Shown here one piece after another: positions 7,725-15,340 of a stretch of DNA of 64,000 nt. Source of the stretch: SHVZ01 sp041906305 (GTDB lineage Bacteria; Pseudomonadota; Alphaproteobacteria; SHVZ01). The translations under genes were made by a program, and so were the position numbers. Under the pieces are notes generated by a model. That model searched no databases. It saw only the letters and a program-made list of their open reading frames with translations, and was not told where the DNA came from. The DNA is taken from NCBI GenBank assembly GCA_041906305.1, contig JAYRJL010000006.1, positions 269,522 to 333,521 of the forward strand. The letters run 5' to 3'. Each line of letters opens with the position of its first letter. Position 1 is the stretch's first letter.

Positions 7725-8490
7725 GCGACTCGACCCGGTCGGCGAACAGCATGTCGTGGATGCGCGACTGCAGCTTCTGGAACGGCTCCCCGCCGACCGA
7801 GCGGTGGTCGAAGCCGTCGGCGTCGAGCTCCGCCTTCACGCGGCCCGGATGCGGCGACATCACCAGGATGCGGCTGCCGACGATGATCGCCTCCTCGATC
7901 GAATGCGTGACGAAGAGCACGGTGAAGCGCGTCTCTTCCCAGAGCGCCAGCAGCTCCTCCTGCATCTTGCGCCGGGTCAGTGCATCGAGCGCGGCGAAGG
8001 GCTCGTCCATCAAGAGGATCGCCGGCTCCATCGCCATGGCACGCGCGATCGCGACCCGCTGCTTCATGCCGCCCGACAGCATATGCGGGTGGACGTCGGC
8101 GAAGCGCTCCAGGCCCACCTTGGCGATGTAGGCGCGTGCCCGGTCCTCGGCCTCGCGGCGCCTGAGCTTGCCGCTCGCGATCAGCGGGAACATCACGTTC
8201 TCCCTGACCGTCTTCCAGGGCGGCAGCTGGTCGAATTCCTGGAACACCATCATCCGGTCGGGCCCCGGGCTGTCGACCAGGGCCCCCGACAGACGGATCT
8301 CGCCCTCGACCGGCTTCAGGAACCCGCCGACCGATTTCAGCAGGCTCGACTTGCCGCAGCCCGACGGGCCCAGCAGCACGAAGCGGTCCGCCGGGAAGAC
8401 CTGCAGGTCGACGCGATACGTCGCCGTAACCAGGTGGTCCGGCGTCTTGTACTGGAGCGTAACGCCGGCGACGTCGAGAAGAGGAGCCAG
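7717..8490 (-). CDS. ABC transporter ATP-binding protein, NitT/TauT family (unusual CTG start proposed)
   Basis: ATPase with Walker A GPSGCGKSS, Q-loop VFQEFDQLPPW, signature LSGGMKQRVAIARA, Walker B LLMDEPFAALD and switch His in VTHS. The only ATG/GTG/TTG in frame near the front is a GTG at 8379, two codons before Walker A, which would delete the first beta-strands of the fold. The frame is open upstream and encodes an orthodox N-terminus (LLDVAGVTLQYKTPDHLV). A CTG at 8488-8490 lies 9 nt after AAGGGGAG and 5 nt after the binding-protein stop. Starting there gives 257 residues, the usual length for TauB/SsuB. The product is confident; the start is inferred. Confidence 0.85.
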   Translation of the reverse strand: MAPLLDVAGVTLQYKTPDHLVTATYRVDLQVFPADRFVLLGPSGCGKSSLLKSVGGFLKPVEGEIRLSGALVDSPGPDRMMVFQEFDQLPPWKTVRENVMFPLIASGKLRRREAEDRARAYIAKVGLERFADVHPHMLSGGMKQRVAIARAMAMEPAILLMDEPFAALDALTRRKMQEELLALWEETRFTVLFVTHSIEEAIIVGSRILVMSPHPGRVKAELDADGFDHRSVGGEPFQKLQSRIHDMLFADRVESHG

Positions 8491-8495
8491 GTGGA

Positions 8496-9479
8496 TCAGC
8501 TCCCCTTGCCCGCCGCCGCTTCCTCGAAGACGTAGTCCTTGAAGCTCGCAGCCTTGTTCTTGAGCGCGCCGACCTTATGCATGAACTCGGCATAGGCCAT
8601 CGTGTTCTGCGGCTCGAGCGTGAAGACGATTTCCGGGTCGTTCAGCATCTTCAGGATGAAGGCCGGGTCTTCCTTGCTCTTGTTGGCCTCGATGTAGGTC
8701 TTGGCCGCCGCCGCCTTGTCCGCGTTGATGCGCTTGACCGCCTCGCCGAGCGCATCGAGGAAGGCCTTGTAGGTCTTCGGGTTCTTGGCGCGAAAATCGT
8801 CGCGGGCCCAGACCAGGTTGAAGGTTGTCGGGCCGCCCAGCACGTCGTAGGAGTTGAGCACGCGGGTGATCTTGGGATCGGCCAGCTGCGTGTACTGGAA
8901 CGGCGGGCTGCCGAAATGCGAGTTCACCTCGGTCGCCCCCGACATCAGCGCCGCGGTCGCGTCCGGATGCGCCATCGAGACGGTGAACTCGTCCAGCGCG
9001 TCGAACTTGCCGAGCAGCTTCTCCGCTGCCATCTGGAGCGTGCGCGCCTGCACGGAGACCTTCACCGCCGGCAGCGCGATCTTGTCCTTCGCGGTGAAGT
9101 CCTTCAGCGACTTGATCGCCGGGTTGCGGGTCGTGAGGTACAGCGGCATCGAGTTGATCGCCGCGATCGCCTTGACGTTGAGGTTGCCCTTGGTGCGATC
9201 CCAGATCAGCAGCAGGGGCCCGACGCCGCCCGAGGCCACGTCGAGCGATCCCGAGAGCATCGCGTCGTTCATCGGATTGCCAGATGCCAGCTGCGACCAC
9301 GTCACCTTGAGGTCGAGGCCTGCCTTCTTGCCGGCCTCCTCGATCAGGTTGTGGTGGCGCATCATCTGGAGCGGCAGGTAGCTGATGCCGAACTGCTCGG
9401 CGATCCGGATCTCGCCCTCGGCCTTTGCCGATCCGGCGATCAGGCCCAACACGGCGGCCAAAATTAGAATCCGTCTCAT
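8496..9479 (-). CDS. ABC transporter substrate-binding protein, NitT/TauT (SsuA-like) family
   Basis: Periplasmic receptor of 327 residues. It has a signal peptide at residues 1-20 ending SAKA, then the family start IRIAEQFGISYLPLQMM, the VTWSQLASGNPMNDAMLSG ligand-loop region, and VASGGVGPLL. Homologues bind sulfonates, nitrate, thiamine precursors or aromatic acids, so the ligand is open. GGAGGG lies a few bases before the ATG. It is the first gene of the minus-strand operon that continues through ATPase, permease, dehydrogenase and hydratase genes, so its ligand is probably the substrate of that pathway. Confidence 0.9.
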   Translation of the reverse strand: MRRILILAAVLGLIAGSAKAEGEIRIAEQFGISYLPLQMMRHHNLIEEAGKKAGLDLKVTWSQLASGNPMNDAMLSGSLDVASGGVGPLLLIWDRTKGNLNVKAIAAINSMPLYLTTRNPAIKSLKDFTAKDKIALPAVKVSVQARTLQMAAEKLLGKFDALDEFTVSMAHPDATAALMSGATEVNSHFGSPPFQYTQLADPKITRVLNSYDVLGGPTTFNLVWARDDFRAKNPKTYKAFLDALGEAVKRINADKAAAAKTYIEANKSKEDPAFILKMLNDPEIVFTLEPQNTMAYAEFMHKVGALKNKAASFKDYVFEEAAAGKGS

Positions 9480-9511
9480 GTTTCCCTCCCGTACGACCTT
9501 TGTTGAGGCCA

Positions 9512-9540
9512 AGTATGCCCAACTCCGGCGGGTCCGTCGA
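9512..9540 (-). promoter_or_regulatory. Putative promoter of the transporter-dehydrogenase-hydratase operon
   Basis: On the minus strand TCGACG (9540-9535) and CATACT (9517-9512) are 17 bp apart, four of six matches each to the sigma-70 -35 and -10 consensus. A start near 9505 would leave a leader of about 25 nt before the binding-protein ATG. The rest of the 189-nt divergent gap (9480-9668) shows no obvious operator. Confidence 0.35.
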
Positions 9541-9668
9541 TTGAAGCGAGCGCGGAGGATCGGGGACCGGCGCTTCCGGGTCCATTCCCTTTCGGAGCCC
9601 CGCCGCAGGAGGATCCTGCTGCGACCGGTCTCGCCTGCAACGGACGATTTCTGCATACTCCGCGCCCC

Positions 9669-11282
9669 ATGACCTCCAAACGCACCGCCGCCGACGCCAT
9701 CGCCGGCACGCTCAAGGCCTACGGCGCCGAGTTCGCCTTCGGCATTCCCGGCAACGACGTGCTCGAGCTGGTTCGCGCCTGCGAAGAGGCCGGTATCCGC
9801 TTCGTGCTCGCCAAGAGCGAGCCATCGGCGGCCTTCATGGCGGATGCGGTCTACCAGGTGACGGGCAAGCCCTCGGTGCTGATCCCGGCTCTCGGGCCGG
9901 GCCTCGCCAACGCGATCTCCGGCATCGCCGGCGCGCTGCAGGAGCGCTCGGCCGTGATCGTGCTCGGCGGCGAGATGGCGACGAAGCAGATGGGCATCTA
10001 CACCCATCAGGTCTTCGACCACGTGGCGCTGGCGACGCCGGCGACCAAATGGGCTGCGACCTTGAACGCGTCGCGCGCCGCACAGCAGACGACGAAGGCG
10101 CTCGATATCGCGCTCGCCTTCCCCGCCGGCCCGGTGCTGCTCAATTGCCCCGCCGACTATAGCCGCACCGTTTCCGACGAGCCGGCCTATGCGCCGCCGA
10201 AGCGGCTGCCGGTGACTCTCGACGACGCGGCGGCGAGCGCCGCCAAGGCGATCCTCGCCAAGGCGAAGCGCCCGCTGGCGATGGTCGGGCGCGGCGCGAT
10301 CCACGACGGCGTCGCGGCGCCCCTGAGGGCTTTCTGCGAGGCCTGGGGGATGCCGCTGCTCGCCACCTATAAGGCGAAAGGCGCGCTCGACGAGCATCAC
10401 GCGCTGTCGCTCGGAAGCGTCGGCCTCTCGCCGATCGTCGACGCCGAGACGATGAAACTGGTCGAGGCAGCCGACCTGCTGGTCCTGGTGGGATTCGATC
10501 CGATCGAGCTCAGGGATGCCTGGATCGACGCCTGGCCGGCGACCAAGCCCGTGCTGTCGCTCGACTGGGGGCCGTTGCCGCATCGCATGTTCCCCGCCGG
10601 CACCGAAGCCTTCGGCGACCTGCCGGCCCTGCTCGCGCGCCTGGCCGGCGGCCCGGCCGCCGCCTGGCCTGCCGATACGATCAAGAGCTACCGCGCGAAG
10701 GTCGCCGAGATCGTCCGCCCGAGGACACCGGCGAAGGGCCTGAGCCCGGCCGCCCTGTTCAAGGCGGTCAGCGACCGCGTGCAGCCCGACTGGCGCATGT
10801 CCGTCGACGTCGGCGCGCACCGCATCCTTGCCAACCACGCGCTGCTCTGCCGCACTCCGGGTCAGCTCATTCAATCAAATGGCCTCTGCCACATGGGCTA
10901 CGCGCTGCCGGCGGCGATCGGCGCGGCGCTGGCGCGGCCGGAGAAGCCGGTGGTGGCGATGATCGGCGACGGCTCGCTGCTGATGTCGCTTGGCGACCTC
11001 GCGGTGATGGCCGAGCTGAAGCTGCCCATCGTCGTCGTCGTGCTCGACGACCAGGCCCTCGCCCTGATCAAGCTCAAGCAGGCGAAGATGCAGATGGCGC
11101 CCCGCGCCGTCGACTTCGCGGGCCCCCGCTTCGATCAGCTCGCCAAGGGCTTCGGCCTCGACGGCATCCGCGTCGAAGTCCAGGCGGATTTCGAGAAGGC
11201 CTTCGACGCCGCGATCAGGTCCGGCAGGCCCACGGTGATCGATGCCGTGGTCGATCCCAGCGAGTACTGGGAGCAGATGTAA
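9669..11282 (+). CDS. Thiamine diphosphate-dependent enzyme, acetolactate synthase large-subunit-like
   Basis: ThDP enzyme of 537 residues with the three-domain POX/ALS fold. The N-terminal PYR domain has the catalytic glutamate in AKSEPSAAFMADA (near residue 49). A central FAD/nucleotide-binding-like domain follows. The C-terminal PP domain holds GDGSLLMSLGDLAVMAELK (about 431-449). Where most relatives have Asn-Asn about 26 residues after GDG, this protein has Asp-Asp (VVVLDDQALALIK), so the Mg-ThDP site is somewhat altered. No small regulatory subunit is adjacent, which argues against the branched-chain biosynthetic enzyme. It is divergent from the ABC-dehydrogenase operon; a role in the same pathway, such as 2-oxoacid decarboxylation, is only a guess. 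Confidence 0.8.
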   Translation: MTSKRTAADAIAGTLKAYGAEFAFGIPGNDVLELVRACEEAGIRFVLAKSEPSAAFMADAVYQVTGKPSVLIPALGPGLANAISGIAGALQERSAVIVLGGEMATKQMGIYTHQVFDHVALATPATKWAATLNASRAAQQTTKALDIALAFPAGPVLLNCPADYSRTVSDEPAYAPPKRLPVTLDDAAASAAKAILAKAKRPLAMVGRGAIHDGVAAPLRAFCEAWGMPLLATYKAKGALDEHHALSLGSVGLSPIVDAETMKLVEAADLLVLVGFDPIELRDAWIDAWPATKPVLSLDWGPLPHRMFPAGTEAFGDLPALLARLAGGPAAAWPADTIKSYRAKVAEIVRPRTPAKGLSPAALFKAVSDRVQPDWRMSVDVGAHRILANHALLCRTPGQLIQSNGLCHMGYALPAAIGAALARPEKPVVAMIGDGSLLMSLGDLAVMAELKLPIVVVVLDDQALALIKLKQAKMQMAPRAVDFAGPRFDQLAKGFGLDGIRVEVQADFEKAFDAAIRSGRPTVIDAVVDPSEYWEQM

Positions 11283-11288
11283 GAGCGG

Positions 11289-12767
11289 CTACCGCCAGTC
11301 GTTGATGCGGTCGAGCGGGTAGATCGGCCGGCGGATCTTCTTGAAGTCGAGCAGCGAGTTGTCGGAGGTGGTGACGCCCTGTCCGTCGAGGCGGAAAGTG
11401 TGCTTGGCCATCTTGGCGAAGCCGGCGCGGTAGTGGATGCGCGACTTCAAGAGCAGATAGCGCTTGTGCTCGGGCTGGATGCCGACCGAGGTAAAGATCC
11501 CGGTGTCGAACGGCTCGTGATGACGCGAGACGACGACGATCTCCATCTTGCCGGTGTCGAGCACGGCCGTGGGGCCGAGCTGCGCCATCGTGCCGGTGGC
11601 GATGCCGCCGCGCAGCACGAACTCGCCGTCGCTGAGCGTCTTCACCTTGCCGGTGATCGTCAGCGGCTTGCCCTTGAGGTTGATCGAGGGCATGTCGGTC
11701 TTGCCGCCGAGCTTGATCGTGACCGTGGCGCCGGGCCCGGCCTTGATCATCTGCTGCACGGCGTCCGGGTCCCACACGGCGGCGACCGCGACGTCCTCTA
11801 GCCCCTGGCGGATGACCTCGGCGATCACCGTCATCACATCCTGGGTGGCGCCGGAGGCGGCGTTGTCGGAATGGTCGAGCAGCACGATCGGACCGTCGGT
11901 CAGGTCCTTCGCCTCCTCCACCGTCTCGGCCAGCGGCCGGCCCTTGTAGACGAAGTCCTCGCGCGCGGACCAGGCGGCCTTGGCGATGTCCTCCGCCGCC
12001 GCGTCGGCCTCGGCCTTGTTGCCGTCGGAGATCGCCACGACCGAGGTGCCGGCATCACGGATGTCGGCGAGCGGGAAGCCGAACAGGATCGAGGCCGAGA
12101 GCAGGCCCGCCTTCTCCTTCGACCGCGCCATCGCGTTCAGGCTCTTCATCGGCTCGTCGTCGGTGCCCTGGCGCAGCGTCTGCGAGACCAGCGGCAGCTG
12201 GCGCCAGGTCATCACCGGCTTGACCTTGCCGGCCATGGCGTCCAGCACGATGCGGCCGGCGCGCTTGCCGGTGTCGTACATGTCGATGTGCGGATATGTG
12301 GAGTAGCCGACCAGCGCCGTGGCGTTGTCGACCATCTTCTGCGTGCAGTTGCAGTGCGGGTCGAGCGCCACCGCGATCGGCAGGGTCGGATGCGCCTTCC
12401 GGATGCGCGCCAGCAGCTCGCCCTCGCCGTCCTCGAAGGACTCGGTGACCATCGCGCCGTGCAGGTCGAGGAGGGCCGCGTCGCAGCCCTTGTCGATCGC
12501 CTCGCAGATCGCGTCGGTGATGATGCGGTAGGCCTCGTCCGAGACCTTGCCCGAGGGAACCGCGCTCGCGGTCATCGGGATCACCATGTCGGCCCGGGCC
12601 GCCTCGGCTTGGTCGATGAAGGCGGCAATCGCCGTGTTGGTGCCCTTGAAGTACTTCCGCGCTTCCTCGCCCTTCCGCATGTCGCGGTGGCTGAACCTGG
12701 CGACGTCGGTCGGGATCGGCGAGAAGGTGTTGGTCTCGTGCAGCATCGCGGCGACGACCAGGCGCAT
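11289..12767 (-). CDS. M81 family metallopeptidase (MlrC/microcystinase-like)
   Basis: Protein of 492 residues with the M81 layout: an N-terminal DUF1485-type domain starting RLVVAAMLHETNTFSP, DLHGAMVTE near residue 100, ALDPHCNCTQ near 133, a central HSDNAASGATQD and a C-terminal MlrC_C domain. The conserved acidic and histidine residues in these motifs are the presumed zinc ligands. The founding member linearises microcystin, but most homologues occur beside peptide or solute transporters and have unknown substrates. The gene is convergent with the ThDP gene (6-nt gap). A strong terminator separates it from the selenoprotein gene upstream. Confidence 0.88.
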   Translation of the reverse strand: MRLVVAAMLHETNTFSPIPTDVARFSHRDMRKGEEARKYFKGTNTAIAAFIDQAEAARADMVIPMTASAVPSGKVSDEAYRIITDAICEAIDKGCDAALLDLHGAMVTESFEDGEGELLARIRKAHPTLPIAVALDPHCNCTQKMVDNATALVGYSTYPHIDMYDTGKRAGRIVLDAMAGKVKPVMTWRQLPLVSQTLRQGTDDEPMKSLNAMARSKEKAGLLSASILFGFPLADIRDAGTSVVAISDGNKAEADAAAEDIAKAAWSAREDFVYKGRPLAETVEEAKDLTDGPIVLLDHSDNAASGATQDVMTVIAEVIRQGLEDVAVAAVWDPDAVQQMIKAGPGATVTIKLGGKTDMPSINLKGKPLTITGKVKTLSDGEFVLRGGIATGTMAQLGPTAVLDTGKMEIVVVSRHHEPFDTGIFTSVGIQPEHKRYLLLKSRIHYRAGFAKMAKHTFRLDGQGVTTSDNSLLDFKKIRRPIYPLDRINDWR

Positions 12768-12786
12768 CGGGATCCCCCAAAAGTAA

Positions 12787-12819
12787 AGGCGCCCTCTCCC
12801 GTCATGGGAGAGGGCGCCT
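12787..12819 (-). terminator. Strong rho-independent terminator after the his/HIT/SelW-like operon
   Basis: Arms 12787-12800 and 12806-12819 form a perfect 14-bp stem with a 5-nt loop. On the minus strand the stem is followed by TTTACTTTT. It is 10 nt after the stop of the SelW-like gene and 19 nt before the M81 ATG, so it should end the histidine operon. It shares the CCCTCTCCC arm with the hairpins at 1654 and 50416. Confidence 0.8.
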
Positions 12820-12829
12820 CGACTCTACC

Positions 12830-13045
12830 TCAGCTCTTCGCCGCGGCGTCCACTTCCTCGTCGGTCGGGAAGCGTCCGGTCTCGTGCTTGGAGAAGGCGA
12901 CCCGGCCGTCGACCGTGATGTCGAAGATGCCGCCCCTGCCCTTCACCAGCTCGACCTCGGCGCCGAGCTTCTTAAGTCTGTCCCTCGCACGGAGGGCTCT
13001 CGGTTCGTAGTTTCAGGATATGCAGTATTCGATCCGGGCCTTCAT
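12830..13045 (-). CDS. selW: Putative selenoprotein, SelW-like (Rdx/SelT-SelW-SelH family), in-frame TGA = Sec
   Basis: Read with TGA at 13013-13015 as selenocysteine (U11), the 71-residue product begins MKARIEYCISUNYEP. This gives a CxxU redox motif (C8, U11) on the first strand of a thioredoxin-like fold, then the family core GAEVELVKGRGGIFDITVDG, FSKHETGRFP and a short C-terminal helix. All of this lies in one open frame to a TGA at 12830-12832. Start: ATG at 13043-13045 with GGAGAT 7 nt upstream. A 5-bp hairpin with loop CGUGC follows the in-frame TGA. Conventional calling would miss the gene or split it. It lies 43 nt after the HIT gene, at the end of the his operon. Role: presumed small thiol/selenol oxidoreductase. 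Selenocysteine use needs selA/B/C/D elsewhere in the genome, which cannot be checked here. Confidence 0.85.
12982..13015 (-). promoter_or_regulatory. UGA codon plus bacterial SECIS-like stem-loop
   Basis: On the minus strand the TGA (13015-13013) is followed 21 nt later by a loop CGUGC closed by CCCUC/GAGGG (arms 12992-12996 and 12982-12986). A short apical loop with G in the first two positions, and a loop 16-37 nt from the UGA, fit the described bacterial SECIS pattern read by SelB. Confidence 0.7.
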
Positions 13046-13088
13046 GGGCGATCTCCGGGTTGGGGCTGATACGTGAAGAGATAGGTGC

Positions 13089-13454
13089 TCAGTCGGGCTT
13101 CTGCAGCATGCGGCCGACCGGATGGCCGCCGACCACGTGGAAATGGAGATGCGGGACCTCCTGGTGGCCGTGCTCGCCGATGTTGGAGAGGACGCGGTAG
13201 CCGTTCCCGGCGAGGCCGGCGTCGCGGGCGACCTTGCCGATCGCGCGCATCAGGGCCGCCTGCTCGGCGTCGGACGCCTTCTCGGTGAAGTCGTCGAGGG
13301 AGACGTAGGCGCCCTTGGGGATCACCAGGATATGGACCGGCGCCTGCGGGCGGATGTCGCTGAAGGCGAAGACGTGGGTGTCTTCGTAGACCTTCTTCGA
13401 CGGCAGCTCGCCCCGGAGGATCCGGGCGAAGACGTTGCCGGCGTCGTAGGTCAT
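13089..13454 (-). CDS. HIT-family protein (HINT-like nucleotide hydrolase)
   Basis: Histidine-triad protein of 121 residues with the catalytic motif HLHFHVVGGHP near the C-terminus, preceded by NIGEHGHQEVP. The HINT-type start NVFARILRGELPSKKVYED and FSDIRPQAPVHILVIPK are also present. The family hydrolyses nucleotide phosphoramidates. The ATG at 13452-13454 was chosen because it lies 10 nt after hisE and begins the conserved fold; an upstream in-frame extension would lie inside hisE. A HIT gene after hisE is a common arrangement in alphaproteobacteria. Confidence 0.93.
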   Translation of the reverse strand: MTYDAGNVFARILRGELPSKKVYEDTHVFAFSDIRPQAPVHILVIPKGAYVSLDDFTEKASDAEQAALMRAIGKVARDAGLAGNGYRVLSNIGEHGHQEVPHLHFHVVGGHPVGRMLQKPD

Positions 13455-13464
13455 GCCGAAGGGG

Positions 13465-13815
13465 TCACGAGTCGTCCGGCTCCTCGCGGGCGCGACGTTC
13501 GGCGATGCCGCTGATGCCTTCGCGCTTGGCGAGCTCGGCCCAGACGTCGGCGGGTTTGATGCCGGCGTCGGCCCACATGACCAGCACATGGTAGACGAGG
13601 TCGGCGGACTCGGCCGCGAGCTTCTGGCGGTTGCCGCGGATCGCCTCGATCACGGCTTCAACCGCTTCCTCGCCCACTTTCTGGGCGATGCGCTTGGTGC
13701 CGCGCTGGAGAAGCTTGGCGGTGTGGGAGGTCTCGGGATCGGCGCCGCGCCTGGATTCGATCACCTTGAAAAGGCGGTCGAGGCAGGTACCGTCCAACGC
13801 ATTGGCATCGGACAT
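13465..13815 (-). CDS. hisE: Phosphoribosyl-ATP pyrophosphatase
   Basis: Second step of histidine synthesis: PR-ATP to PR-AMP plus pyrophosphate. The 116-residue all-alpha MazG-like protein shows the HisE pattern: SHTAKLLQRGTKRIAQKVGEEAVE (metal-binding EE pair), then AAESADLVYHVLVMW (E and D ligands). It is a stand-alone HisE, not fused to HisI. The ATG at 13813-13815 gives the normal N-terminus. There is a 44-nt gap after hisF. Confidence 0.95.
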   Translation of the reverse strand: MSDANALDGTCLDRLFKVIESRRGADPETSHTAKLLQRGTKRIAQKVGEEAVEAVIEAIRGNRQKLAAESADLVYHVLVMWADAGIKPADVWAELAKREGISGIAERRAREEPDDS

Positions 13816-13859
13816 GTCCGATGCGATACCACGATTTTCCGACGTATGTAACAGTTTCG

Positions 13860-14621
13860 TCAGGTCAGCCGGACGGGAACGCCCGCCGCCGCCATCCGGC
13901 GCTTGGCTTCCGGCAGCGAGATCTCCCCGAAATGGAAGATCGAGGCGGCGAGCACCGCCGAAGCGTGGCCCCGGATCACCCCGTCGACCAGATGGTCGAC
14001 CGAGCCGACGCCGCCCGAGGCGATCACCGGGATCGGCACGGCATCGGCGACGGCCCGGGTCAGGTCGATGTCGAAGCCGGCACGGGTCCCGTCCCGGTCC
14101 ATCGAGGTCAGCAGGATCTCGCCGGCACCGAGCTCGGCCATGCGCACGGCCCATTCGACCGCGTCGATGCCGGTGTCGTTGCGCCCGCCATGGGTGAAGA
14201 CCGACCAGCGGTTGCCCGAGCGCTTGGCATCCACGGCGACGACGATGCACTGGCTGCCGAACTTCTCGGCCGCCTCCTTCACGAACTCCGGCCGATGCAC
14301 GGCGGCCGTGTTGATCGAGACCTTGTCGGCGCCGGCCAGCAGCAGCGCCCGCACGTCCTTCACCTCGCGCACGCCGCCGCCGACGGTCAGCGGCATGAAG
14401 CACTGCTCGGCGGTCCGCTGCACGACATCCAGCAGGATCGCCCGGTTGTCGGAGCTGGCGGTGATGTCGAGGAAGCAGAGCTCGTCGGCGCCGGCGGCAT
14501 CGTAGGCGCGGGCGTGCTCGACCGGATCGCCGGCATCCTTGAGGTCGACGAACTGCACGCCCTTGACGACGCGGCCGCCCTTGACGTCGAGGCAGGGGAT
14601 GAGGCGGACCTTGAGGCTCAT
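13860..14621 (-). CDS. hisF: Imidazole glycerol phosphate synthase, cyclase subunit
   Basis: TIM barrel of 253 residues that receives ammonia from HisH and makes IGP and AICAR. The start MSLKVRLIPCLDVKGGRVV carries the catalytic Asp (CLD). GGGVREVKD, DAKRSGNRW and a second catalytic Asp (TSMDRDGT), then ASGGVGSVDHL, are typical phosphate-binding and catalytic segments. The ATG at 14619-14621 overlaps the hisA stop (ATGA). Confidence 0.97.
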   Translation of the reverse strand: MSLKVRLIPCLDVKGGRVVKGVQFVDLKDAGDPVEHARAYDAAGADELCFLDITASSDNRAILLDVVQRTAEQCFMPLTVGGGVREVKDVRALLLAGADKVSINTAAVHRPEFVKEAAEKFGSQCIVVAVDAKRSGNRWSVFTHGGRNDTGIDAVEWAVRMAELGAGEILLTSMDRDGTRAGFDIDLTRAVADAVPIPVIASGGVGSVDHLVDGVIRGHASAVLAASIFHFGEISLPEAKRRMAAAGVPVRLT

Positions 14622-15340
14622 GCGGCGGCCTTCAGCGCGCTCGCCGGATCGACCCGGCCGTCGTAGAGCGCGCGCCCGATGATGACGCCGGAAATGCCGT
14701 CCGCCTCGCGCGCCTTGAGGCGGTGCACGTCGTCGATCGAGGCAAGGCCACCCGAGGCGATCACCGGAATGCCGAGATCCTTCGCAAGTTCGGCGGTCGC
14801 TTCGACGTTGACGCCGGCAAGCACGCCATCGCGTCCGACATCGGTGAAGATCACGGCGGCGACGCCGGCATCGCGGAAGCGGAGTGCCAGCTCGCGCGCC
14901 GGCAGCGACGAGACCTCGGCCCAGCCCTCGACCGCGACGAAGCCGTCGCGGGCATCGATGCCGACCGCGACCTGCCCCGGAAACTTCGCCGCCGCCTCGC
15001 GCACCAGCGCCGGATTCTTGACCGCGGCAGTGCCGAGAATGACGCGCCGGAGCCCTTTCGCGAGCCACGCCTCGACGGTTTTGAGATCGCGGATGCCGCC
15101 GCCGAGCTGCACCGGGAGGTCGACCGACGAGACGATGGACGCGACCGCGTCGGCGTTCTGCGGCCTGCCGGCGAAGGCGCCGTCGAGATCCACGACGTGG
15201 ATCCACCGGAAGCCCGCGGCCGCGAAGGCGCGCGCCTGCGCCGCAGGATCCGGGTTGTAGACGGTCGCCTGGCCCATGTCGCCGAGCTTGAGCCGCACGC
15301 ATTGGCCGCCCTTGAGGTCGATCGCGGGATAGAGGATCAC
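14618..15340 (-). CDS. hisA: 1-(5-phosphoribosyl)-5-[(5-phosphoribosylamino)methylideneamino]imidazole-4-carboxamide isomerase
   Basis: Amadori isomerase of the histidine pathway, a 240-residue TIM barrel with half-barrel phosphate motifs (LGGGIRD and ASGGLASIDD) and catalytic Asp residues in YPAIDLKGG and FTDVGRDG. The start is a GTG at 15338-15340 overlapping the stop of the GNAT gene (GTGA). A longer reading is rejected because it would enter that gene and precede the conserved first strand. Confidence 0.96.
   Translation of the reverse strand: MILYPAIDLKGGQCVRLKLGDMGQATVYNPDPAAQARAFAAAGFRWIHVVDLDGAFAGRPQNADAVASIVSSVDLPVQLGGGIRDLKTVEAWLAKGLRRVILGTAAVKNPALVREAAAKFPGQVAVGIDARDGFVAVEGWAEVSSLPARELALRFRDAGVAAVIFTDVGRDGVLAGVNVEATAELAKDLGIPVIASGGLASIDDVHRLKAREADGISGVIIGRALYDGRVDPASALKAAA

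Noticed and set aside
12830..13012. SelW-like gene as a simple nonsense pseudogene
   Set aside because: The only stop is exactly at the U position of CxxU, the rest of the frame is intact, and a SECIS-like hairpin follows. Decay would not be so selective.
12884..13069. Short plus-strand frame over the SelW-like gene
   Set aside because: It is the reverse-strand shadow of the selenoprotein frame and has no ribosome site or family match.
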